Shown: positions 43,621 to 51,424 of the stretch, in pieces | Position numbering within the stretch: position 1 is the first letter of the stretch | Layout of the letters: each line of letters opens with the position of its first letter | Origin: Nitrospirillum amazonense | GTDB taxonomy: Bacteria > Pseudomonadota > Alphaproteobacteria > Azospirillales > Azospirillaceae | NCBI RefSeq assembly: GCF_007828035.1 | Contig: NZ_VITV01000003.1 | Coordinates: forward strand, 1 to 64,000 | Reading direction: 5' to 3' | Length of the DNA: 64,000 nucleotides | Made by a program: the position numbers and the translations under genes | Notes under the pieces: model-generated | Told to the model about the DNA's origin: nothing | Database searches by the model: none | Seen by the model: only the letters and a program-made list of their open reading frames with translations

Positions 43621-45104
43621 CCGCTGGAGCCCCTTCCGAAGGCCGCCGGGTGCTCACCATCGCGGCCTTCGCGGCGACCTTCATGCAGGGCGTCAACATA
43701 TCCATCCCCAATGCCGCCCTGCCGCACATGCAGGGCACGCTGTCGATGGCGGATGATCAGATCGGCTGGATATTCACCGCCTATGTCACGGCCGGCATCG
43801 TTGTTCTGCCCATGACACGCTGGCTCGCTGGCCGCTTGGGGCAGAAGGCACTCTTCCAGTGGTCAATCGCTGTCTTTGCCGCCGGCCTCGTGTTCGATGT
43901 CTTGGCACAGACCTCTACCCAGTTCGTCCTGGCCCGCATCATCCAGGGGGCGGCGAGTGGCCCGCTCGGTCCCCTAGCGTTGGCACTCCTGCTTGATGTG
44001 CAGCCACCGGCGCGGCACGCCCAGGCCGGGGTGGCGCACACGGCATGCACGCTGCTCGGCATCAGCAGCGGCCCGCCTCTCGGCGGATGGCTCAGCGATT
44101 ATCACGGCTGGCACTCCATCTTTTATATCAGCTTGCCGCTGGCGGGGTTCGTGTTCCTGGCGATGGCGCTCTGGCTGCCGGAGAAGAAGGCCGAGCGCAA
44201 CCCGCACTTTGATTTCTTCGGTTGGGCGGCCTTTTCCCTGGGCATCGTCGGTCTGCAGATGCTTCTCGACCGGGGTGAGCGGCTGGAGTGGTTCGCCGCG
44301 CCGGAGATTTGGGCGGAGGCCATCGCCGCGGCGCTCGGTTTCTATCTTTTCATCGTCCATGTCCTGACGGCGCAGGCCCACTTTCTGGACAAGGCGCTGT
44401 TCAAGGATCGTAATTTCGTCCTGTCGGTCATCATGGTTTTCGCCGCTGGGTTCGTCCTGCTGCCGACCCTAGCCTTGACGTCGCCGATGCTGGAGGAACT
44501 CTTCGGGTATCCGGTCGATACCACCGGCTATATGGCCATCCCGCGCGGCGTCGCGTTGGTGGGGGCGCTGATGCTGGCCGGCCGGATGCCGCCGCGTGTG
44601 GATAATCGCGTCCTTATCCTGATTGGCCTGGCGTTGGTGGTGTACGCCAACTGGCGCATGCTGGGCTATTCGCCGGCGATGGATTGGCGGCCGGTTGCCA
44701 TTGCCGGCCTGCTGCAAGGTCTGGGCCTTGGCATCGTGCTGCCGGCACTGGGGCGGGCGGCGTTCAGCACGCTCGATCGGACGTTCCACCCGGACGGTGC
44801 CGCGCTTTTCAACCTGTCGCGCCTGTACGGCAGCACCATCGGCATCGCGGTGGTCCAGATCTTCTTCTACGGCAACACCCAGGCCATGCACCTGGCGCTG
44901 GCCAAGGATCTGACGCCTTATCGCGCCGCGGCCCATGGTCTGGCGCGGGCCGCCGGACCGACGCTGGCCCGGTTCAATGAATTGGTCACTGGCCAGGCGG
45001 CCACGGTCGCCATTGTCGGCCAATTCAAGATCCTGATGCTTGCGGTGCTGGCCGTAAGCCCGCTCGTCGCGCTTCTCCGCACGCCGCGCACCGCCAATCG
45101 CTAA
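43617..45104 (+). CDS. DHA2-family (EmrB/QacA) MFS drug efflux pump
   Basis: A 495-residue inner-membrane transporter with 14 predicted membrane segments. Family motifs include MSMADDQIGWIFTAYVTAGIVVLPMTRWLAGRLGQK (motif A region, residues about 42-77), LARIIQGAASGPLGPLALALLLD, and LGISSGPPLGGWLSDYHGWHSIFYI (motif C region). It exports drugs or other hydrophobic compounds by proton antiport, through the HlyD and NodT partners in a tripartite pump. The substrate cannot be told from sequence. The start overlaps the HlyD stop. Confidence 0.94.
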   Translation: MTAGAPSEGRRVLTIAAFAATFMQGVNISIPNAALPHMQGTLSMADDQIGWIFTAYVTAGIVVLPMTRWLAGRLGQKALFQWSIAVFAAGLVFDVLAQTSTQFVLARIIQGAASGPLGPLALALLLDVQPPARHAQAGVAHTACTLLGISSGPPLGGWLSDYHGWHSIFYISLPLAGFVFLAMALWLPEKKAERNPHFDFFGWAAFSLGIVGLQMLLDRGERLEWFAAPEIWAEAIAAALGFYLFIVHVLTAQAHFLDKALFKDRNFVLSVIMVFAAGFVLLPTLALTSPMLEELFGYPVDTTGYMAIPRGVALVGALMLAGRMPPRVDNRVLILIGLALVVYANWRMLGYSPAMDWRPVAIAGLLQGLGLGIVLPALGRAAFSTLDRTFHPDGAALFNLSRLYGSTIGIAVVQIFFYGNTQAMHLALAKDLTPYRAAAHGLARAAGPTLARFNELVTGQAATVAIVGQFKILMLAVLAVSPLVALLRTPRTANR

Positions 45105-45121
45105 TCCAGGAGGTCCGTGAA

Positions 45122-46609
45122 ATGGCGTCCCTTGCATCCCTGCCCGACAGGCGCCTTCCCCGGACGGCTGTGGCGGCGGTTTTGTCGCTGGTCCTCCTGC
45201 CGGCCTGTACCGTCGGTCCCGATTACACGCCGCCGGCGCCGCCGGTATCGACGCATTATGATCGCGAGGCGGAAAGCCGGCTCGCCTCTGGCGGTGATCG
45301 GCCGGGCGACCAGCGCATCAAGCTTGGCGAAGCGTTGGACGGGGACTGGTGGACGGTGTTCCACTCGCCGCGGCTCAACCTCACCATGCGCGGGGCGATC
45401 GACGCGAATTTCGATCTCAAGATCGCTGACGCGCGGATAGCACAGGCGTCGGAGGCCGTCCGGGCGGCTGGGGGCGATCTCTATCCGCAAGTGGATTGGG
45501 GGGCCCAGATCGGCCGGGGCCGGTCGGACGCGCCGACGCCTGCGACCTCCACCTTCTATGCCGTCGGCCCGCGGGTCAGCTTCGACCTCGATATTTTCGG
45601 CGGGACGAAGCGGCTTATCGAGCAACAGGGTGCCTTGGCCGACGCGCAGAAACATCGTTTCGACGCGGCCTATCTAACCTTGACCGGCGATGTCGCGAGC
45701 CAAGCCTTTCTGCTGGCATCCGCACAGGCCCAGATCGCGGCGGTGCGGACCTTGCTGGCCGACGACGAGCGCACGCTGGCCCTTCTGCGCGGGGCGCACA
45801 TGCAGGGCGGTGTCGCCCAGCCCGACGTCGCACTGGCTGAAACGCAGCTGGCGCAGGACCAGACCCTGTTGCCGCCGCTGGCTCAGCAAGGGGACGCGGC
45901 GCGCCACGCGCTGGCTGTCCTGGCGGGGCAGGGGCCGGCGGAGGGGATGGTGCCGGACTTCGACCTGGATGATTTCACCTTGCCGCTGGATCTGCCGCTC
46001 AGCCTGCCGTCGGAAATGGCGCACGACCGCCCCGACCTGCTTGAGGCCGAGGCCGCCCTGCGGGCCGCCAGCGCGGCCGTGGGCGTGGCCACGGCCGACC
46101 TTTACCCCCACCTGACCTTGTCTGGCTCGCTGACCCAGGCCGGTGCCGATCCCACATCGGTGTTCCAGGCCGGCAATTCGCTTTGGGGTGTCGCCGCCGG
46201 CCTGGCCGGCCCCCTTTTCCACGGCGGTGCCTTGGAAGCGAACCGCCGGGCCGCGGTTGACGGCTACATCGCGGCGCGTGCGACTTATCAGCGGACCGTG
46301 GTCCGGTCATTGGGACAGGTCGCTGATGTGCTTCAGGCGCTCGACCACGACGGCGACGAGTATTGGGCCCAGGAGCGGGCGCTGGCCGCCGCGGCGACCA
46401 GCTTGCGCTTGAACTGGGACGGCTACCGGGCGGGTGAGACAGGTGTCCTGCAGGTGCTCGATGCCGAACGGGCCTATCAACGCGCTCTGTTGGGCCAGAT
46501 CCGGGCGAAGACGGCCCGGTATCTGGACACGGTGCAATTCTTCATCGCGCTCGGCGGCAATGCCTCCGGCTCTTACGGGCGTGTGGCCAGCGCAAGCAAG
46601 GAACCATGA
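45122..46609 (+). CDS. NodT-family outer membrane efflux lipoprotein
   Basis: A 495-residue RND/MFS outer membrane factor of the OprM/NodT type. The lipobox is LLPAC (Cys29), followed by TVGPDYTPPAPPV, the common start of the family. Two TolC-like halves follow; FHSPRLNLTMRGAIDANFDLKIADARIAQA and the second repeat ERPDLLEAEAALRAASAAVGVATADLYPHLTLSGS-type motif (here EMAHDRPDLLEAEA) are typical. It forms the exit duct of the pump encoded just upstream. The start has CAGGAGG upstream, and the stop overlaps the next gene by 4 bases. Confidence 0.94.
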   Translation: MASLASLPDRRLPRTAVAAVLSLVLLPACTVGPDYTPPAPPVSTHYDREAESRLASGGDRPGDQRIKLGEALDGDWWTVFHSPRLNLTMRGAIDANFDLKIADARIAQASEAVRAAGGDLYPQVDWGAQIGRGRSDAPTPATSTFYAVGPRVSFDLDIFGGTKRLIEQQGALADAQKHRFDAAYLTLTGDVASQAFLLASAQAQIAAVRTLLADDERTLALLRGAHMQGGVAQPDVALAETQLAQDQTLLPPLAQQGDAARHALAVLAGQGPAEGMVPDFDLDDFTLPLDLPLSLPSEMAHDRPDLLEAEAALRAASAAVGVATADLYPHLTLSGSLTQAGADPTSVFQAGNSLWGVAAGLAGPLFHGGALEANRRAAVDGYIAARATYQRTVVRSLGQVADVLQALDHDGDEYWAQERALAAAATSLRLNWDGYRAGETGVLQVLDAERAYQRALLGQIRAKTARYLDTVQFFIALGGNASGSYGRVASASKEP

Positions 46610-47553
46610 TCATGACCACCAATGAGACGTTTTTCCGTACGACCTTCCCGTCCGACCATGGGGCGGGACAGATCCCGGTCATGGGCTTCGGTACCCTGAT
46701 CCCCGACGCCGCGGCCACGAAACGGGCGGTCAAGGCCGCCTTGGAGGCGGGGTTCCGGCATTTCGATTGCGCGGAACGCTACCGCAACGAGGCGGCGGTG
46801 GGCGAGGCGCTGCAGGAGGCGTTTCGGACGGGCGGGGTTCAGCGTGAAGATGTCTTCCTGACCACCAAATTATGGAACACGAACCATCGCCCGGAGCGCG
46901 TCCGCCCCGCTTTCGAGGCGAGCTGCCGGCGGCTGGGGGTCGATTACATTGACTGCTACATCATCCACACGCCCTTCGCCTTTCGCCCAGGTGAGGAGCA
47001 GGATCCGCGGGATGCGCAGGGGCAGGTGATCTATGATCTCGATGTCACGCTGGCGGACACCTGGCGCGCTATGGAAAGCCTGGTGGAGGAGGGACGGTGC
47101 CGCTCGGTCGGCCTGTCGGACATTACGCTGGATGCGCTGCGGGACATCGTCGCCATCGCCCGGATCAAGCCCGCCATGGTGCAGGTGGAATCCCATCCCT
47201 ATCTGCAGGAGTGGGAATTGCTCGATTTCTGCCGGCAGCACGGCATCCTCATGCAGGCATTCGCGCCTTTGGGGCACGCCATGGAACCCCGTGTGCTGGA
47301 CGACAGGGTGCTGGTCGCCATCGCGGCCCGTCTTGGCCGGATGCCCGCGCAGGTGGCGCTGGCCTGGGCCGTGCAGCGGGGCACCGCGTTTCTGACGACA
47401 TCGATCAATCCCGACCATATACGGGAAAACTTCGAGATCACGGCACTGCCGGAAGCGGCCATGCAGGAGATCCGCTACGACATCGGGACGAACATCCGGT
47501 TCAATACAGTGGTCGAAACCGGGGTGCCCGGCTTCATCCCCCGGACGAGATAG
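46606..47553 (+). CDS. Aldo/keto reductase
   Basis: A 315-residue NADPH-dependent oxidoreductase with a TIM-barrel fold. The catalytic tetrad can be seen: Asp54 (FRHFDCAERY), Tyr59, Lys88 (TTKLWN) and His121 (YIIHTP). The NADPH-binding end FLTTSINPDHIRENFEI is typical of the family. The overlap with the NodT stop (ATGA) makes it the last gene of the efflux operon, where it may reduce reactive aldehydes or quinones that the pump also handles. The substrate is unknown. An ATG at 46612 is an alternative start. Confidence 0.92.
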   Translation: MIMTTNETFFRTTFPSDHGAGQIPVMGFGTLIPDAAATKRAVKAALEAGFRHFDCAERYRNEAAVGEALQEAFRTGGVQREDVFLTTKLWNTNHRPERVRPAFEASCRRLGVDYIDCYIIHTPFAFRPGEEQDPRDAQGQVIYDLDVTLADTWRAMESLVEEGRCRSVGLSDITLDALRDIVAIARIKPAMVQVESHPYLQEWELLDFCRQHGILMQAFAPLGHAMEPRVLDDRVLVAIAARLGRMPAQVALAWAVQRGTAFLTTSINPDHIRENFEITALPEAAMQEIRYDIGTNIRFNTVVETGVPGFIPRTR

Positions 47554-47692
47554 TGCGGTCTTGCCCGTGCCGCCGGCTTCGTTCTGGACGCTGCGCGCCT
47601 TGGACTGGCCGGCTATGCGCCGAATCGCGCAGGATTATGCGCCGTTTTGCGCAACCTTTGGGCCGCTTAACACAAATATATAAAAAGGGAGT

Positions 47693-47766
47693 TGGAGGCA
47701 CGGCCGGGAATCGAACCCGGATTCACGGATTTGCAGTCCGTTGCATCACCATTCTGCCACCGCGCC
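47693..47766 (-). tRNA. tRNA-Cys (GCA)
   Basis: The minus strand gives acceptor GGCGCGG/CCGTGCC, D arm GGTGGCAGAATGGTGATGC, anticodon loop CTGCAAA (anticodon GCA), T arm CCGGGTTCGATTCCCGG, discriminator U and an encoded CCA. U73 and the GCA anticodon identify it as tRNA-Cys. A T-rich stretch follows on the minus strand. Confidence 0.97.
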
Positions 47767-48075
47767 ATCCACGAGAACCGACCGGAGGGGCCGTCCAGCG
47801 GCGCCTGCGGTCAGGGCAGGGCGCCTCTATAGCGTCGCCCGTCGGGGCGGTCAAGCATGCTGGCGTCGCTTTCTGACGTTTCGGTGACGGCACGGGGCCA
47901 CGGCCGGGCCGAGGGCTTGGCGGGGGGCGGCGGATGGACGCCCGGTGCAGGCATCAATTGTCTTCGGGCGGCGGGGGAGATATATACCGATCCTGGTTTT
48001 TCAAGCGTGTGCGGGTCGAACGGCCCTGTGGCGCGCATCTTCCTCCGCCTCGTTTCCATCAGATCGGTATATCCC
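47767..48075. other. Intergenic region with an inverted repeat before the PCMT gene
   Basis: No gene is supported. TATACCGATC (47983-47992) and its inverse GATCGGTATA (48062-48071) flank about 70 bases, and the second copy ends just before the ATG at 48076. The pair could form a long hairpin in the mRNA or serve as protein-binding sites. The region also holds the tRNA-Cys promoter. Confidence 0.45.
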
Positions 48076-48729
48076 ATGGCCGCCGACTACACCGCCGCCC
48101 GCGTCAACATGATCGAGGGACAGATTCGCCCCAACAAGGTCACCGACCCCTTCGTGGTTGAGGCTTTCCTGGCCATCCCGCGTGAGCGGTTCGTGCCCGA
48201 GGCGCTGGCCGGCGTCGCCTATGTCGACGAGGATGTGCCCGTGGCCCCCGGCCGCTACCTGATGGAGCCGATGGTCCTGGCCCGCCTGGTGCAGGAACTG
48301 TCCCTGACCCGCGCCGACAAGGTGCTGGCCGTGGGTGTGGCCACCGGCTACGCCGCCGCCATCATGGCCGAGATGGCCGGTTCGGTGGTGGCGCTGGAAA
48401 GCGACCCCGCCCTGGTCGAGGCCGCGCGCAAGGCCCTGGCCGGTGTCGCGGGTGTCACCGTGGTGCAGGGTGACCTGGCCGCCGGTCACCCCGCCAAGGC
48501 GCCCTACGGTGCCATCCTGATCGACGGCTCGGTGCCCGAGGTGCCGGCCAGCCTGCTGGACCAGCTGCCCGAGGGCGGGCGCCTGGTGGCGGTGGTCATC
48601 AACGCCGCCGGCCTGGGCGAGGCGCGCTATTACCGCAAGGTGGGTGGCGTGGTGTCGCACCGCATCCTGTTCGACGCCGCCGTCCGGCCCCTGCCGGGCT
48701 TCGAGCGTCGTGCCGAATTCGTGTTCTGA
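48076..48729 (+). CDS. Protein-L-isoaspartate O-methyltransferase family protein
   Basis: A 217-residue SAM-dependent methyltransferase of the PCMT family. It starts MAADYTAARVNMIEGQIRPNKVTDPFVVEAFLAIPRERFVPE, the form common in alphaproteobacteria, and has the SAM motif VLAVGVATGYAAAIMAEM (about residues 83-100) and the VALESDPALVEAAR acid loop. Motif I differs from the classical repair enzyme (VATGYAAA for GSGYQAA), so activity on isoaspartate is not certain. It lies upstream of tolC in the same direction, a conserved pair in the class. The start is at the ATG after an inverted repeat arm; longer in-frame starts have no support. Confidence 0.85.
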   Translation: MAADYTAARVNMIEGQIRPNKVTDPFVVEAFLAIPRERFVPEALAGVAYVDEDVPVAPGRYLMEPMVLARLVQELSLTRADKVLAVGVATGYAAAIMAEMAGSVVALESDPALVEAARKALAGVAGVTVVQGDLAAGHPAKAPYGAILIDGSVPEVPASLLDQLPEGGRLVAVVINAAGLGEARYYRKVGGVVSHRILFDAAVRPLPGFERRAEFVF

Positions 48730-49000
48730 TCCGAAGCCTCACGGCCGGATGCTCGCTGTCCGCCGTGGGGTTTCGTTTCTCCCTTTCACGGCCGACCTGG
48801 GCCGGGAAGGGGCGGATTGGGGGAGAGACGGTCCCCCGAAACATGGCCTTAAGTGGACCTTTGCGGTTCCACCGATCATGTTACAGAGTGTTTTTTAAGG
48901 GGCGCGTTGGCGCCGATGGGGATTCGGGGTGCGGTTCCGCTACGGTCGCGTGCGTCGGTCGCGCCCCGCCTATAATATTTATTTAAGGTGTTTGGGGAAA

Positions 49001-50416
49001 ATGGCGATGCAAGTGAACACCGCTGGATGTGGGGCAGAGGGCATGGGAACCGGACATTGGGTGAAGCGGGCGCGCCGGCTGGCCGCCGCCCTGCCGCTGA
49101 CGGCGCTGGCCTTGACCGTGGCGACCGCAGCCCACGGGCAGTCGCTGGAAGACGCCTTGAGCCAGGCCTACCAGAACAATCCCACGCTGGAAGCCGGCCG
49201 CGCCGGCCAACGCGCCACGGATGAAGGCGTGCCCCAGGCCCGCGCCAGCATGCTGCCCACCGTCACGGCCGACGGCAACCTGGGCAAGGAGCGGCTGAGC
49301 CAGGGCAACGCCATCACGCACATGAATCCGGCGCAGACCGGCGTCACCATCAACCAGGCGATCTACGCCGGCGGCAGCATCCAGGCCGGCATCAGCCAGG
49401 CTGAGAATCAGGTGGAGGCCGGCCGGGCCAGCCTGCTGGACACCGAACAGCAGGTGCTGCTGGCCGCCGCCACCGCCTATCTGGACGTGGTGCGCGACCA
49501 GGCTGTTCTGGACCTGAACATCAACAACGAACAGGTGCTGACCCGGCAGCTGGAGGCGTCGCGCGATCGCTTCCGCGTGGGTGAGCTGACCCGCACCGAC
49601 GTCAGCCAGTCCGAGTCGCGCTTGGCCGGCGCCACCGCCGACCGCATCTCGGCCCAGGGCGCCCTGGCCGCCAGCCGCGCCACCTATGCCAAGCTGATGG
49701 GCCAGGTGCCCGGCACGCTGAAGCAGCCGACCCGCCTGGTGCACCTGCCGGTGAACCAGGAAGAGACCATGGCCGCGGCCGAGGTATCGGCCCCGGTGGT
49801 CGTTGCCGCGCGCTACAATCACAAGGCGTCGCAGGACGCGGTTGACGGCGCCTTTGGTCAGATGCTGCCGCAGCTGTCGGCCAGCGCCCAATACTACCGC
49901 AACTGGGACCAGTCGCTTCCGGGCGTGCAGTACGACACGGCCGTCATTTCCGCCCGCGTCACCATTCCGCTGTATGAGGGCGGCGGCACCTCGGCCAAGG
50001 TGCGCGGCGCCAAGCAGACGGAACAGCAGCGCCGCACCCAAGTGATGGAGGCCGTGCGTTCGGCCGACGAGACGGCGGTGAAGGCCTGGCAGGCCCTGGT
50101 GACGGCCCGCGCCGCCATCGAGGCCTACAAGAGCGCCGTCGCCTCCAACGAGATCGCGCTGGAAGGCGTGCGTCAGGAACAGTCGGTGGGTTCCCGCACC
50201 ATCCTCGACGTGCTGAACGCCGAGCAGGAATTGGTGAACGCCAAGGTCCAATTGGTTCGCGCCCAACATGACGAGCAGGTGGCGTCCTACGAGGTGCTGT
50301 CGGCCGTGGGCGACCTGACTGCCGCCAAGCTGGGCCTGAACGTCCCGCTGTACGACGCCAAGGCCCACTATGAAGAGGTCAAGGACAAGCTCTGGGGCCC
50401 TTCCATCGAAAAGTAA
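49001..50416 (+). CDS. tolC: TolC-family outer membrane protein
   Basis: About 471 residues. After the signal peptide (ending ATAAHGQ) come two TolC repeats: SLEDALSQAYQNNPTLEAGRAGQRATDEGVPQARASMLPTV at the start and NHKASQDAVDGAFGQMLPQLSASAQYYRNWDQ in the second half, with LLAAATAYLDVVRDQAVLDLNINNEQVLTRQL as a long channel helix. It is the outer-membrane tunnel for type I secretion and efflux pumps. An ATG at 49043 gives a shorter signal peptide (MGTGHWVKRARRLAAALPL) and is an equally good start. A strong terminator follows. Confidence 0.93.
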   Translation: MAMQVNTAGCGAEGMGTGHWVKRARRLAAALPLTALALTVATAAHGQSLEDALSQAYQNNPTLEAGRAGQRATDEGVPQARASMLPTVTADGNLGKERLSQGNAITHMNPAQTGVTINQAIYAGGSIQAGISQAENQVEAGRASLLDTEQQVLLAAATAYLDVVRDQAVLDLNINNEQVLTRQLEASRDRFRVGELTRTDVSQSESRLAGATADRISAQGALAASRATYAKLMGQVPGTLKQPTRLVHLPVNQEETMAAAEVSAPVVVAARYNHKASQDAVDGAFGQMLPQLSASAQYYRNWDQSLPGVQYDTAVISARVTIPLYEGGGTSAKVRGAKQTEQQRRTQVMEAVRSADETAVKAWQALVTARAAIEAYKSAVASNEIALEGVRQEQSVGSRTILDVLNAEQELVNAKVQLVRAQHDEQVASYEVLSAVGDLTAAKLGLNVPLYDAKAHYEEVKDKLWGPSIEK

Positions 50417-50450
50417 GCGGCGATCGAGCCTGATCGCACGCGCCGGACGG

Positions 50451-50480
50451 GGCGGCTCCATGGCTTGGGGCCGCCTTTTT
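50451..50480 (+). terminator. Rho-independent terminator of tolC
   Basis: GGCGGCTCCA (50451-50460) pairs with TGGGGCCGCC (50466-50475) with one wobble, followed by TTTTTCTTTTG. Confidence 0.88.
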
Positions 50481-50712
50481 CTTTTGTGGACAGGCGGCGG
50501 CGCACCCTATTCTTGAGGAGAAGCAATAGCGGGGGCGAATAGGGCAGGGTGGGATGACGCGGGCCAGCATTGGCGACCGGCGCGCCCGTGATTAACCCAA
50601 TGGCATTTTTACTGTTCTTGCCCTAGGCTGCCCCGAATGTCGGTACCCATACGTCGGTGCGGGGCCGGCGCGCTTACAGGTCCACGCCGTTACAGGTCAG
50701 GTTAGGCAAACA

Positions 50713-51312
50713 ATGGCTGACAAGTCACAACAAGAACCTTCGATGGAGGAAATCCTCGCCTCCATCCGGCGGATCATTTCTGAAGACACCGACGCGCCGC
50801 CGCCCGAGCCGGAGGCGCCTCCTCCTCCTCCTCCCCCTCCGCCCCCGCCGGAGGACGACATTTTCGAGGCGGTGCCCATGCCGCCTCCGCCGCCGCCTCC
50901 TCCTCCCCCTCCTCCGCCTCCGCCGCCGGAGGACGACGTGCTGGAGTTGACGGACATCATCCCGGACGAGCCCGAGCCGGAGCCCGAGCCCCTGCCGGAC
51001 CCCTTCGCGTATGAGCCGCCGCCCCCGCCGCCGCGCCGCCCGCCGCCGCCCATGGACGACGACCGGCTGATGTCGCAGTTCACGGAAGAAGCCGCCAGCC
51101 GCGCCTTCTCCAGTCTGTCGGGCTTCCGTCGCGGCGGCCCCAGCCTGACGGGGGAGGGGCCCATCGGCCGCTCCGACGTTACGCTGGAGGAGATCGTGCA
51201 CGTCCTGGTCCGCCCCATCCTGCGCGAATGGCTGGATGAGAACCTGCCCTCCCTGGTCGAGCGCCTGGTCAAGCGCGAGATTGAAAAGGTGGTACGGCGC
51301 GGACTCGACTGA
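50713..51312 (+). CDS. popZ: PopZ-family polar organising protein (DUF2497)
   Basis: A 199-residue protein with the PopZ plan. The short N-terminal helix ([19 protein letters not shown]) binds partners. A long acidic/proline-rich linker (about residues 26-115) contains runs of 11 and 16 consecutive prolines. The C-terminal oligomerisation helices are [48 protein letters not shown]. In Caulobacter PopZ forms a condensate at the cell pole that anchors parS and recruits kinases. popZ next to valS is conserved in alphaproteobacteria. The Pro runs are encoded by mixed CCT/CCC/CCG codons and are therefore not a simple DNA repeat. Confidence 0.92.
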   Translation: MADKSQQEPSMEEILASIRRIISEDTDAPPPEPEAPPPPPPPPPPPEDDIFEAVPMPPPPPPPPPPPPPPPPEDDVLELTDIIPDEPEPEPEPLPDPFAYEPPPPPPRRPPPPMDDDRLMSQFTEEAASRAFSSLSGFRRGGPSLTGEGPIGRSDVTLEEIVHVLVRPILREWLDENLPSLVERLVKREIEKVVRRGLD

Positions 51313-51360
51313 GGCGCGCCGCTTCGATAAACCTTGCCAAGCCCCAGGTAATTTCATAGG

Positions 51361-51395
51361 GGGCGGCGCTCTACCCCGCGCCGCCCTTTTCTTTT
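51361..51395 (+). terminator. Rho-independent terminator between popZ and valS
   Basis: GGGCGGCGC (51361-51369) and GCGCCGCCC (51378-51386) form a perfect 9-base stem followed by TTTTCTTTTG. It ends the popZ transcript and lies only 30 bases before the valS start codon, so valS transcription either reads through it or starts very close to the gene. Confidence 0.85.
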
Positions 51396-51424
51396 GTTTT
51401 GAGCCCGTGATTCAGGTGCCCGCC

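Noticed and set aside
50821-50930. CCT/CCG-rich tract considered as a DNA microsatellite or CRISPR-like repeat
   Set aside because: It is in frame in popZ, codons are mixed, and there are no spacers.
50697-51272. Minus-strand frame rich in poly-Gly and poly-Ser opposite popZ
   Set aside because: The Gly runs are only the complement of the proline codons in popZ.
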